Of a stretch of DNA of 64,000 nucleotides, positions 10,066-18,196 are shown in pieces. The notes below the pieces were generated by a model that did no database searches, was not told the DNA's origin, and saw only the letters and a list, made by a program, of their open reading frames with translations. The stretch is from Akkermansiaceae bacterium (lineage in GTDB: Bacteria > Verrucomicrobiota > Verrucomicrobiia > Verrucomicrobiales > Akkermansiaceae), in NCBI GenBank assembly GCA_903826205.1, contig CAIKDP010000383.1:1-64000 (forward strand), in the 5' to 3' direction. Position 1 is the first letter of the stretch. Each line of letters starts with the position of its first letter. The position numbers and the translations under genes are program-made.

Positions 10066-11118
10066 TCATTGGCCGCCCACCTCTGGCAGGCGTTTCCAGT
10101 AGCCGAGGCGACCGGGGTTCCAGGTGCAGACGACGATATCGCCGTTAGGCAGCCAGATGGCGTCATGCGGGTGTTGGAACCCCTGGCTGCCAAGCAATTT
10201 GCCGACGTCAATGACGGACACCGCCTGATTGTCCTTGTCGAGGATGACGAGCGGGCCATCGAGGTCGGGGACCAGCACATAGTCGCCCCAAACGTCGGCG
10301 TTGCAAGGCGCCTTGCTGGCCGGGGTTTCCACACTGCTTTGATAGAGCCCGTTGAGGCTGTAATATTCGAGCCGGTGGTTACCGCGATCCGCCACTAACA
10401 AGAGTTTGCGGCGCGGGTCGTAGGTGATGCCATGGGGGCAATTGAATTCGCCGTGAGCCGCGCCCAGACCGCCCCAGGATTTGCCGGCATAGACGCCATC
10501 GGCGGTGCCCAGCGCGTGGATCATGCTGCTGCCGTAGCCATCGGCCACCAGCACGCGTTGGCCGTCTGGAGTGACGAGCGCATCGGTGGGGTGGTAGTTG
10601 CCCATGGCGGGCGGCCATTTTTGGGTCCATTCGATATCGCCCTGGAGGGTGGTCTTGAACACGGTGGCCGCGTTGTTGGCATGATAGAGATGGGCCTTGC
10701 CGGCGGCGTCCACGTGGATGTTCAATCCATGCGGCGCGCCAAAGGCGAGCGTGTTGTCGCTGCCAAGCAGCTGGGCACCGTTGCCATCCGGCGCAAAGCG
10801 CACCAGGCAACGTGTGGCGGCATCCACGGTTTCCGGCTCGTAGGTGAAGTAGATGTTGCCGGCCGCATCATGGCACAAGCCGTGACCGTGGCGCATCTTC
10901 ACTGCCGCTGGCAGAACGAGCTTGTCCGGCAAATATTGATAGCGGAACGCGCCGCTGCCGCCGATCACACCGCCCGCCGCGGGTTGGCTGGCCGGCGGCT
11001 GTTTGACCGACACGTCTGGCAGCAGTGAGGGCTCCTCCCCGTCATGCGGGTGGGCGGATGCCTGCGGGCAATAGGCGCCCAGGCAAATGGCGATGGCACA
11101 GGTGAACAATGGTTTCAT
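10066..11118 (-). CDS. Secreted NHL-repeat/six-bladed beta-propeller protein
   Basis: The chosen ATG at 11118 gives a signal peptide (MKPLFTCAIAICLGAY...ASA) followed by a histidine-containing HPHDGEE region. A longer frame upstream encodes no recognisable sequence. The mature part has recurring propeller-like units such as HGLCHDAAGNIYFTY, HGLNIHVDAAGKAHLY, HPTDALVTPDGQRVLVADGYGSS and PHGITYDPRRKLLLVADRGNHR, which fit NHL repeats of the six-bladed TolB-like or PAL-like type. The product is 350 residues long and probably periplasmic or extracellular. It is convergent with the DUF1501 gene. The ligand or reaction is unknown. Confidence 0.8.
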   Translation of the reverse strand: MKPLFTCAIAICLGAYCPQASAHPHDGEEPSLLPDVSVKQPPASQPAAGGVIGGSGAFRYQYLPDKLVLPAAVKMRHGHGLCHDAAGNIYFTYEPETVDAATRCLVRFAPDGNGAQLLGSDNTLAFGAPHGLNIHVDAAGKAHLYHANNAATVFKTTLQGDIEWTQKWPPAMGNYHPTDALVTPDGQRVLVADGYGSSMIHALGTADGVYAGKSWGGLGAAHGEFNCPHGITYDPRRKLLLVADRGNHRLEYYSLNGLYQSSVETPASKAPCNADVWGDYVLVPDLDGPLVILDKDNQAVSVIDVGKLLGSQGFQHPHDAIWLPNGDIVVCTWNPGRLGYWKRLPEVGGQ

Positions 11119-11433
11119 GATTTCTAGCAGGTTGGGTAGGCAAGCGGGGTAACGGCAATAGACATTGGAGCATAACAGGCTCGCGTTTGCAACCCATGGC
11201 CGGCTGATAGAAATCCGGTGGCTTGCAAACGAAACGCGGCGGCCAAGGCCTGCCCATCTCCATACATGCCCCGGCCGGACCTTAAAAGAAAAAATTTTCA
11301 TTGTTTGCGCAAGCCATACCGCGGCTGGCCAAACCCACTCACCACCGGTGCCCGCAACGAGTCGTCCGGAGCACGGCGCAAGGATCGTCGGGCCACCCCC
11401 GTATGGATTGCCGCAATCATGCTTCAACTCCCC

Positions 11434-12279
11434 ATGACAAAAGCCGCCCGCCCCATAGCCCTCCTCGCCCTTGCGCTCGCCGCCACCCTCAATGCCGCCC
11501 CCATCCCGGAGAATCTCCGCCAGAACGGCTGGTTCATCGGCGCACAGGCGTACACGTTCAAGGAATTCAGCGCCTTCGAGGCCATCGCCAAGACCAAGCA
11601 AGCCGGCGGCAACGTGATCGAGTTCTATCCCGGCCAGGTCCTCAAACCCGGATCGGCTGACAAGGTTCACCACACCATGTCCGAAGCGGCGATGACCGAA
11701 CTCAGGGCCGAGTGCGTCCGGGTGGGCGTGCGCCCGGTCAACTACGGCGTCGTCGCGGCCAAGGACGGCGAGGAAGTCCGCGCCATCATGGGCTTCGCCA
11801 AAAAATTGGAACTGTATTCGGTCTGCACGGAGTCAACCGAACGGGTCGCAGATTGGGAAGCCGCCGCCAAGGAGTTTGACCTGCGGGTGGCCTTTCATGA
11901 GCACGGCGGATCAATGGCCGAGCCCGACTACAAGGTCTGGCATCCCCTCTACATCCTCGGTGTCGTTGAAAGTCGGGACCCCCGCATCGGCGCCTGTGCC
12001 GACCTCGGTCACTGGTGCACCTCCAACCTCAAACCCATCGACTGCCTGCGCATTCTCAGTGGCCGCATCATCAGCGTTCACCTCAAGGATAAGGCCGCAA
12101 CCGGCGAGGCCGACGTGGTGGTGGCCGGCAAAGGGGTGGTGGATGTCGCCGCTTGCCTCGAGGAGCTCAAGCGCCAGAAATTCGACGGCCACATCTCCAT
12201 CGAGCATGAGAACGACTGGATGGACAGCGTGCCGCAGGTCCGCGCCGACATTGATTTCGTCAAGGCCCATGCGCAGTAA
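11434..12279 (+). CDS. Secreted sugar phosphate isomerase/epimerase-like TIM-barrel protein
   Basis: From the ATG at 11434 the product is a signal peptide (MTKAARPIALLALALAATLNA) followed by a xylose-isomerase-like (AP_endonuc_2) TIM barrel of about 260 residues. Conserved pieces include GGNVIEFYPGQ, VAFHEHGG, IGACADLGHW, ISVHLKD and HISIEHEND, whose Glu, His and Asp residues match the metal-binding pattern of the family. An in-frame ATG at 11419 is an alternative start; the frame further upstream does not look coding. Secreted members are common in this phylum next to DUF1501-type and oxidoreductase genes and are thought to act on sugars, but the substrate is unknown. Confidence 0.83.
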   Translation: MTKAARPIALLALALAATLNAAPIPENLRQNGWFIGAQAYTFKEFSAFEAIAKTKQAGGNVIEFYPGQVLKPGSADKVHHTMSEAAMTELRAECVRVGVRPVNYGVVAAKDGEEVRAIMGFAKKLELYSVCTESTERVADWEAAAKEFDLRVAFHEHGGSMAEPDYKVWHPLYILGVVESRDPRIGACADLGHWCTSNLKPIDCLRILSGRIISVHLKDKAATGEADVVVAGKGVVDVAACLEELKRQKFDGHISIEHENDWMDSVPQVRADIDFVKAHAQ

Positions 12280-12300
12280 GGGGCTCTCATGGAGCGGGAC

Positions 12301-12522
12301 TCTGCGGCTGCTAGCCGCAGCTACGAACCGCCAAAGAATCGCCGGGTAGGGCGGAGCGGCTCGGTCCGCCGACTTATCTTTGAATGGTTATCTGCGGCTG
12401 GTAGCCGCAGCTACGAACCGCCAAAGAATCGCCGGGTAGGGCGGAGCGGCTCGGTCCGCCGACTTATCTTTGAATGGTTATCTGCGGCTGGTAGCCGCAG
12501 CTACGAACCGCCAAAGAATCGC
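12301..12522. repeat. 90-bp tandem repeat (2.5 copies) with internal palindromes
   Basis: Two complete 90-bp units (12301-12390 and 12391-12480) and a 42-bp partial third unit (12481-12522) are nearly identical; one visible difference is C versus G in the loop of the first palindrome. Each unit starts with the inverted repeat TGCGGCT-nnn-AGCCGCA and also contains GGCGGA/TCCGCC. The array fills the gap between the isomerase-like gene and the 3' end of the GH95-like gene. Because 90 is a multiple of three it stays open as a frame, but the translation is not protein-like. It resembles the extragenic palindromic repeats found in verrucomicrobial genomes. The rest of 12280-12599 holds nothing I can identify. 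Confidence 0.9.
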
Positions 12523-12599
12523 TGTTACCCATGGAACGGGTCCTGCCAGTTCCCTGCATGCGCTTGTCTAGCGCGAGGCGACTCTCCTGCCGCGGATTT

Positions 12600-14948
12600 T
12601 CATGGGTGCTCCGGGACCAGAAGCAGGTGCTCACCTGCGGCTGTGGCCAATTGCAATTGCATGCCGGTCAGGTGCTGCGCCAGCTTGCCGTTGCGGTGGA
12701 TGGCCACGGTCCTGCCGGGCCATGGATTGAGCATGACACAGGGCCGGCCCTTTTCGCTTTCGATTACCACCTGTGCTATGGCCCCGTTGTCAATCGCACT
12801 GGACACCAGGAAGGCCCCGAAGGTCCGGAGTCGATAAAAGGACGCCTTTTGCGTGGCCGGAAAAACCGGGAAAACCCGTATCACATTGTCATGGCTCTGC
12901 AGCATCATTTCATTGAGCATGCCCGGGATGCCACTGCAGGTCTCGATGCCACCGCCACCGGCATAAATCCACAGGTTGGGATAGGCATCGGCGGCAATCT
13001 TGGCACGGGCCTTGGCAAACAGGAAATCCGGATCATATCCCACTCGCGCCGCACCAATGAAGACGCTCTGAAACGCGTTGCCGTGATGCAGCCATTCCTT
13101 GTTAGTCCACCGGTCCAGATCCTTGCGGATCCTGTCTAACAAAACAGGTTCCGAGTTCAGCCCGATGTTGGTGGCCGGGAACACCAGGCCGTGCATGATG
13201 CTGTAATCCAGCCCGATGGATTTTGCGGCGGTGCTGCTGCCACCCTCGCAGGCCCGGAACCGCTTGCTGCCGTTCTCTTCGGCGACCGGCCAATCGCTCA
13301 GGCCGGCGAGGATCAGGCGCCATTGTTCGCGCTTGGGAGCGTCCTGGTTCAGATCCTCGCTGATGCCGATGATCGCCTTGAAGAACACCCGCAGAAAACC
13401 GAGGGTAGGGGAGGGGTTGAAATCGCCATAGCTCTGCTTCCAGTCCTTTCCCTGCCATGGGCCGACCTCATCGAAATTGTCGTCATGAATCACATAGCGG
13501 CCATTTTCCAGCGTGAGGTAGTCTTCCCAAAACCCGGCCACGGCCGCCAGATAGGGATAGACCTTGGCCACGTAATCCGTATCATACGTGTACTGATATC
13601 TGAGGACCATGTTCATGCTGGCAAAGACCGCGTTGCTCTTTTGGCCGAGAAACATCGGTGTCCCCGCCAGATCCTGATAGCTGGAATTTTCGCCGCATTT
13701 CTCCTGATAGGACGCATCCATTCCCGCCTTGTCCTGAAACCTGCAGGTCAGGCCCTTGGGCCCGAGCGCGACACTGGCGTACGCGCCATTTTTGTTCAGG
13801 AGTTTGCGCGCATCGGCCTGAAACTCCTCCAGATGTTCTAACAAAGGGGTGTCGTAGCAATCCGTCAGACCCACCCGGTTGGAAGAATAGAGCGCCCAGA
13901 ACGGCGCCTCATGGTTGTAGTTGAGGTGGATATCGCCGGACCATGCGGTGCGGTCGGAGGTGATCCAATTCCCATAAAGGCCGGGGGGGAACTTTCCGTT
14001 CCGGCTGCAACAGGCCATGATATAGTGCGAGCCATAGTAGTATTTCTCCAGCAGTTTGTCGTCGAGTTCGACGTAGGATGCGGCCCAGAATTCCTGCCAC
14101 CACTTTTGGTGCTCGGCTTTGAGCCGGGCGATGACGGCGGGATCCGCGCGCCTGGCCTTTTCCCGTGCCAACGCGTCGTAGTCCTTTGTGTCATGATTGG
14201 TCATCACCGCCGCGGCGATGGTCACAGGTTGGCCGGGTTGCAGGGAAAACGAGGTGCCGCGGGAGGGGGTCGTGCGGAGGGCCACCACCGCCTCCGAAGG
14301 GAACAACAGGTCGGGTGTCTTGAACTTGCGGGAGACCCACACGACATCACCGTCCTGCCCCGTTGCCGTTTCTGAGCCGAACCCGTCCTTGGCCCACAGG
14401 TTGAGTTCCACTTGCACCGCTTGCTTGTCCGTCGACAACTCCAGCAGAATCATGCCGTCGCTGGCCACCACCCGGGCCTCCAGGGTCACGGTCGTGTCCG
14501 GCGTGGCAAAGGTCGATCGGAGCACCGGTTGGTAGAGGATTTGCTCCACGTGATAGGAGGCATCCTGGAGTTGATTGATGCGGACATCGATGCCGCCGAT
14601 CAAGCTCGGCCCGCATTGTTTGTAGTCCGGCCCGGATTTCCAGAAATCATTCTTGGAGATCCAATAGCGCTGCCGGGCGGGACGACCACTGACGGTCAGG
14701 CCGATGTCGCCATTGCCGGTGATCGGACTATCAACCCCGTGAAACGATGGCACTTGCTTGGGCGGGGTGTTAAACACGGCCTTGTGGCGCGACACAATTG
14801 CCGCCGACTTGGCGAAGGGATCTTCGCCCCACGCCAGACCGATGCTGCCGATGAGGAGAGCGCCTAGCATCAACTGCGGCGTGCCGTGGAGGCATGTCCT
14901 GATGGCGCGGGGAAGACAATGGGGTGATGCAAGAAGAAAGGGAGTCAT
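12600..14948 (-). CDS. GH95-like secreted glycoside hydrolase
   Basis: A 782-residue protein. The N-terminal GNGDIGLTVSGRP and YWISKNDFW resemble the N-domain of GH95 alpha-L-fucosidases. The catalytic (alpha/alpha)6 region shows GLYGNWITSDRTAWSGDIHL followed by NYNHEAPFWALYSSN, HDDNFDEVGPW, and near the C-terminus GGGGIETCSGIPGMLNEMM with LQSHDNVIRVFPVFP. A signal peptide is present only if translation starts at, or is processed near, the internal MLGALLIGSIGLAWG-ED. The hydrolase would release fucose or galactose from glycans; the exact sugar is not determinable. It forms part of the glycan-degradation block with the SASA esterase and the isomerase-like gene. Confidence 0.82.
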   Translation of the reverse strand: MTPFLLASPHCLPRAIRTCLHGTPQLMLGALLIGSIGLAWGEDPFAKSAAIVSRHKAVFNTPPKQVPSFHGVDSPITGNGDIGLTVSGRPARQRYWISKNDFWKSGPDYKQCGPSLIGGIDVRINQLQDASYHVEQILYQPVLRSTFATPDTTVTLEARVVASDGMILLELSTDKQAVQVELNLWAKDGFGSETATGQDGDVVWVSRKFKTPDLLFPSEAVVALRTTPSRGTSFSLQPGQPVTIAAAVMTNHDTKDYDALAREKARRADPAVIARLKAEHQKWWQEFWAASYVELDDKLLEKYYYGSHYIMACCSRNGKFPPGLYGNWITSDRTAWSGDIHLNYNHEAPFWALYSSNRVGLTDCYDTPLLEHLEEFQADARKLLNKNGAYASVALGPKGLTCRFQDKAGMDASYQEKCGENSSYQDLAGTPMFLGQKSNAVFASMNMVLRYQYTYDTDYVAKVYPYLAAVAGFWEDYLTLENGRYVIHDDNFDEVGPWQGKDWKQSYGDFNPSPTLGFLRVFFKAIIGISEDLNQDAPKREQWRLILAGLSDWPVAEENGSKRFRACEGGSSTAAKSIGLDYSIMHGLVFPATNIGLNSEPVLLDRIRKDLDRWTNKEWLHHGNAFQSVFIGAARVGYDPDFLFAKARAKIAADAYPNLWIYAGGGGIETCSGIPGMLNEMMLQSHDNVIRVFPVFPATQKASFYRLRTFGAFLVSSAIDNGAIAQVVIESEKGRPCVMLNPWPGRTVAIHRNGKLAQHLTGMQLQLATAAGEHLLLVPEHP

Positions 14949-15068
14949 GCGGCGGAGGGTATTGCTGGATCGGGAATTGCACGGACCATTACGGCGTTAA
15001 TCCGGCATTCTTGCATGCCTCCTCAATGGTCCGGCGGGTTTGTTGGTCCACGGGCTCTGTCTCTTCCT

Positions 15069-15146
15069 GTAGGCGCGTTCGTTAGAACGCGGACGGGCGA
15101 CTCCGCGGTCCCGATCAATCCCCCGCGTTCTAACGAACGCGCCTAC
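15069..15146. repeat. REP-like element: 24-bp perfect inverted repeat
   Basis: Arms at 15069-15092 and 15123-15146 are perfect reverse complements (24 bp, core GCGTTCGTTAGAACGC), separated by 30 bp. The similarity continues outwards as CTCTTC / GAAGAG with a small insertion. There is no T-run, so it is not a simple terminator. A single diverged arm, matching at about 20 of 24 positions, lies at 58369-58392, so this is a dispersed element rather than a local structure. The rest of 14949-15425 holds no gene that I can see. Confidence 0.88.
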
Positions 15147-15378
15147 GAAGAGGTGCCGACTCTTGTTCTCCCCGCGGGCATGGCATGCGAACACTGCCGT
15201 TTGACACGGCGCGAATGCGGACGTATGCTCTTCACCGCTGGTAAACGACCTGATTGGAGGTGACGATGGTGACCCTCAACACACCCTGAACATGTTCCCT
15301 CCGGCAACGCGCTGCGGCAATGCACGCGTCGCCCGGCGGGAGGGATTCCGTGGCACCGCGCCACGATTGACAAACCCT

Positions 15379-15401
15379 CCGGGCACGCCCGGCGTGCCCG
15401 G
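15379..15401. repeat. GC-rich hairpin just upstream of the YbaK-like gene
   Basis: CCGGGCACGCC at 15379-15389 and GGCGTGCCCGG at 15391-15401 are perfect 11-bp arms separated by one base. In RNA this would be a very stable hairpin, about 25 nt before the start codon at 15426. It may be another extragenic palindrome or may affect expression of the gene. Confidence 0.7.
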
Positions 15402-15425
15402 CAACCGGAAAGCGAGAAAAATTCC

Positions 15426-15887
15426 ATGCTAGCGAAATCACTCAAAAACTATCTTGACGAAAGAAATGTGAGATATGTGACGATCCGGCATTCGCCGGCC
15501 TTCACCGCGCAGGAAGTGGCGCAATCGGCCCACATCCCGGGAGGTGGCCTGGCGAAAACCGTGATGGTCATTATCGACGGCGCATTGGCGATGGCCGTGC
15601 TACCGGCGAATCGACGGGTGCAGGTGCAAGAACTGCGGGGCTTGACCGGATGCGACGATGTCCGACTGGCGCATGAGGATGAATTCAAACACTGTTTCTC
15701 CGACTGCGAAGTCGGTGCCATGCCGCCCTTCGGCAATCTCTACGACATGTCCGTTTATGTCTCACCCGAACTTGCGGTGGAACCGGATATCGTCTTCAAT
15801 GCCGGTTCTCACACCGAACTCATTCGGATGACGTGGAATGACTATCAAGCCTTGGTCAAACCATACGTGGCACAATTCGCCATGTGA
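15426..15887 (+). CDS. YbaK/ProX-family aminoacyl-tRNA deacylase-like protein
   Basis: A 153-residue single-domain protein with the YbaK/prolyl-tRNA-deacylase pattern: HSPAFTAQEVAQSAHIPGGGLAKTV near the N-terminus, a central VQELRGLTG, GAMPPFGNLYDMSVYVS, and FNAGSHTELIRM towards the end. Members hydrolyse mischarged aminoacyl-tRNAs such as Cys-tRNAPro or Ala-tRNAPro. It is encoded alone between repeat-containing gaps. The specific mischarged tRNA cannot be assigned from motifs seen here. Confidence 0.85.
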   Translation: MLAKSLKNYLDERNVRYVTIRHSPAFTAQEVAQSAHIPGGGLAKTVMVIIDGALAMAVLPANRRVQVQELRGLTGCDDVRLAHEDEFKHCFSDCEVGAMPPFGNLYDMSVYVSPELAVEPDIVFNAGSHTELIRMTWNDYQALVKPYVAQFAM

Positions 15888-15956
15888 GAAGATCGGCCAC
15901 TCAGAGCAATCGCAAGCCGCCGCGGGTCGCCGTGGCGGCTTGTTGCGGGCGACACC

Positions 15957-16676
15957 TCAGTGCTTGCGCTTGGTCGATGGGATGCGCACTGGAGCCACCG
16001 TGGCCGAGCGCAGGATGGATTCGCGTGACGCCACGGGATAGAGGGTCACGCTGGAGTCCGCCCGCAGGACGGCGATCTTGTCCTTGAGGGGAGGGGAGAT
16101 CATGACCGGGGCGGCACTCGGCACGGCAGCTCCACTGATTGGGAAATACAGCCATTGTCCTTGCTGGCGGCCTGTGTAGAGCAGCACGTCGAGGTTGTTG
16201 ATGATGCCGGCCACTTCAAGCTGCTTGAGGCAGTCCGCGCCTGTGAGTTTGGCGAAGCGGGCCTCCCGAGCCGCCACCACATCGTTAGGGAAGGAACCGA
16301 AATCCATTTCAAACTCCCGCATTGCGGCGGACAAGCATTTGAGGTTGTTGAGGCACATGACTTGGTCGGCCTTGCCCTGCATACTGAAAAGCGCCGGCGT
16401 TAGCAGACTCGCGAGGATGGCCACCCCGAGAATGACCGCGGTCATGCCCCCGGTGACCAGTCCGGCAATGGCCATGCCCCGGCCTTCCAGCGCCCCGCCG
16501 GATTGCTTGATTTTTGACAGTCCCAGAAACCCGAGAATGACCGCCGCCACCCCGGTCAGGCCGAGTGTGAAAAACCCGAGAATGCCACAAACCATGCTGG
16601 CCACTGCCATGCCGCAGGTCTTCGGGGGGGCTTGATGGTTCTGCAAGTCCGGCGCGGGTGTTAGAGTGGCGTCCAT
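15957..16676 (-). CDS. DUF4190-type membrane protein with pilin-like/soluble C-terminal region
   Basis: The 239-residue product has a proline-rich N-terminus (about 20 residues), then two glycine- and valine-rich membrane segments typical of DUF4190 (MAVASMVCGILGFFTLGLTG... and GRGMAIAGLVTGGMTAVILGVAIL). After these comes a segment like type II secretion pseudopilins (ALFSMQGKADQVMCLNNLKCLSAAMREFEMDFGSFP), which is a common arrangement in Verrucomicrobia. Its function is unknown. The last residues are basic (PSTKRKH). Confidence 0.7.
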   Translation of the reverse strand: MDATLTPAPDLQNHQAPPKTCGMAVASMVCGILGFFTLGLTGVAAVILGFLGLSKIKQSGGALEGRGMAIAGLVTGGMTAVILGVAILASLLTPALFSMQGKADQVMCLNNLKCLSAAMREFEMDFGSFPNDVVAAREARFAKLTGADCLKQLEVAGIINNLDVLLYTGRQQGQWLYFPISGAAVPSAAPVMISPPLKDKIAVLRADSSVTLYPVASRESILRSATVAPVRIPSTKRKH

Positions 16677-16742
16677 GCCGTCACCTTGGTTTTCTCAGAC
16701 CGCCCCGTCAAGAATACACCGCCCATGTGGCAAGGGCATTCC

Positions 16743-16886
16743 TCAGTTGCCCTGCCCGTTATTATGCATCTGGTGAATCTTGTCGTTGGTCCAGAAAAAG
16801 CACGCCTTGCTGTCCCGCCCGAGGCCAATGAGGGTGTTGCAGCCATTGAGCGCTACCACCGCCAGAATGATCCATACGTATTTCAT
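16743..16886 (-). CDS. Small entericidin-like lipoprotein (47 aa)
   Basis: An ATG at 16886 opens a 47-residue frame with a signal peptide and lipobox (MKYVWIILAVVALNG-C) followed by NTLIGLGRDSKACFFWTNDKIHQ. The segment after the lipid-modified cysteine, CNTLIGLGRD, closely matches CNTTIGLGRD of the mini-lipoprotein at 25519, so the two are paralogues. The arrangement (lipobox Cys, Asn-Thr, GxGRD) resembles entericidin A/B-like peptides. It is small and expressed from the strand opposite the ELM1-like gene. Its role is unknown. Confidence 0.75.
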   Translation of the reverse strand: MKYVWIILAVVALNGCNTLIGLGRDSKACFFWTNDKIHQMHNNGQGN

Positions 16887-17073
16887 TGCGACCCATGGTA
16901 AACTTTGAGTCCATCTAAGAAAAGCGGAAAGTTAAGAAAAGTTGATTTATGCCGGCACGGACCCTCCCTGTGGCCGTGTGGCAATTCCTCAAGGAGCGGC
17001 GATTCGGAGATTGCCCCTTGGGTGCAAGGGGCGGCTTGCGTGCTGCGGGCAAGCATGCCATGCTGGCGCCGCT

Positions 17074-17997
17074 GTGGACCCCATTCTCACCATCTGGTGG
17101 CTCGGCGATGGCAAGCCGGGTCACGCCAACCAAGCCCTTGGCTTGGTTGAAGCCATCGCGCGCTTGCATCCATGCGCGATCCATGAGCTTTCGCTTGCGG
17201 GTAAACCCGGGCTGTTGTCGCGCTTGGGTGCGGCTTTGCGGGCGAGTGCTGGCTTGCCCAAGCCGGATTTGATCGTCGCCGCCGGTCACGCCACTCACCC
17301 GGCGTTGCTGTGGTTGGCCCGCAGGCACCGGGTGCCAAGCATTGTCCTGATGCGCCCGAGCCTGCCTCTGAGTTGGTTCGATTTGTGCCTTGCGCCCGCT
17401 CATGATTTTATCCAAGCCCCGGCCGTGGCCAATGTTCTAACCACCAATGGCGCGCTCAACCGGGTGGTTGCCAAGGCGGCCACGCCGCGCCACGGCGGAC
17501 TCCTGCTGGTGGGTGGCCCCTCCGCCACGCATGACTGGGATGCGGAACGATTGTTAGACGCGCTGGCAAGCATCAGTGGTGGTGGCGGGCCATGGCGGCT
17601 CACGGATTCCCGCCGCACCCCGCCCGGGTTTCTGGCGCAAATGCGCGAACGCCTGCCAGCGGTGACGATTTGCCCCCACGTGGAAACCCCGCGCGATTGG
17701 TTGCCGACGTGTCTGGCCGAGGCCGCGGAAGTGTGGGTGACCGAGGACTCGGTCTCAATGGTCTATGAAGCGCTTTCCTCCGGTGCACGGGTGGGTCTGC
17801 TGCCAGTTCCCCGCAGCAAGCAGGACACGCGGGTGTTGCGCGGACTGGGTCACCTGGTGGATGCCGGCTTTGTCACCCCCTATGAACGCTGGCTGCAAAC
17901 CCGCACCCTCACAGCCCCACCCGAGCCGTTGCAGGAAGCCGCTCGCTGCGCGCGCGCCGTCCTGGCCAAATTGTTTCCCGCCCTCCCGCCTTCCTAA
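17074..17997 (+). CDS. ELM1/GtrOC1-family protein (mitochondrial-fission ELM1-like)
   Basis: Family similarity begins at ILTIWWLGDGKPGHANQALGLVEAI, just after a GTG at 17074. The same frame is open upstream to an ATG at 16942, but the additional 44 residues are cysteine-rich and not protein-like, so the GTG is preferred. Other blocks are PDLIVAAGHATHPALLWLARRH, VLMRPSLPLSWFDLCLAPAHD, LLLVGGPSATHDWD, and VWVTEDSVSMVYEALSSGARVGLLPVP near the C-terminus, which resembles a glycosyltransferase-B nucleotide-binding region. In Gram-negative bacteria these proteins are often linked to lipopolysaccharide synthesis genes. The acceptor is unknown. Confidence 0.75.
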   Translation: MDPILTIWWLGDGKPGHANQALGLVEAIARLHPCAIHELSLAGKPGLLSRLGAALRASAGLPKPDLIVAAGHATHPALLWLARRHRVPSIVLMRPSLPLSWFDLCLAPAHDFIQAPAVANVLTTNGALNRVVAKAATPRHGGLLLVGGPSATHDWDAERLLDALASISGGGGPWRLTDSRRTPPGFLAQMRERLPAVTICPHVETPRDWLPTCLAEAAEVWVTEDSVSMVYEALSSGARVGLLPVPRSKQDTRVLRGLGHLVDAGFVTPYERWLQTRTLTAPPEPLQEAARCARAVLAKLFPALPPS

Positions 17998-18073
17998 CAA
18001 CTTAACCGCATCCCGCCTTCACTTGCTGACAATCCCCAAACAGATACATACAAGAGTGACACAGTGCCGGGTT

Positions 18074-18139
18074 AAGGAGGGTGGACATTTTTGTCCACCG
18101 CTTCGAGATCTGCAAGGGACAGGAATGTCCCTCCTCCTT
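18074..18139. repeat. Two hairpins enclosed by a closing stem (three-way-junction-like element)
   Basis: Outer arms AAGGAGG (18074-18080) and CCTCCTT (18133-18139) enclose two perfect hairpins: GTGGACA/TGTCCAC (18081-18098, 4-nt loop) and GGGACA/TGTCCC (18116-18131, 4-nt loop). The two hairpins contain related GGACA/TGTCC steps. The element lies between the ELM1-like gene and the aldehyde dehydrogenase gene. It may be a mobile extragenic repeat or a structured RNA leader; nothing in the sequence decides between them. Confidence 0.65.
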
Positions 18140-18196
18140 ATTCCCCAGACAAAGCTGTTAGGGAAGTGTCAGTAAGCACGTTTAATCCACCCCCTC

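Noticed and set aside
12301-12522. CRISPR array
   Set aside because: The units are contiguous 90-bp tandem copies with no unique spacers and no cas genes nearby.
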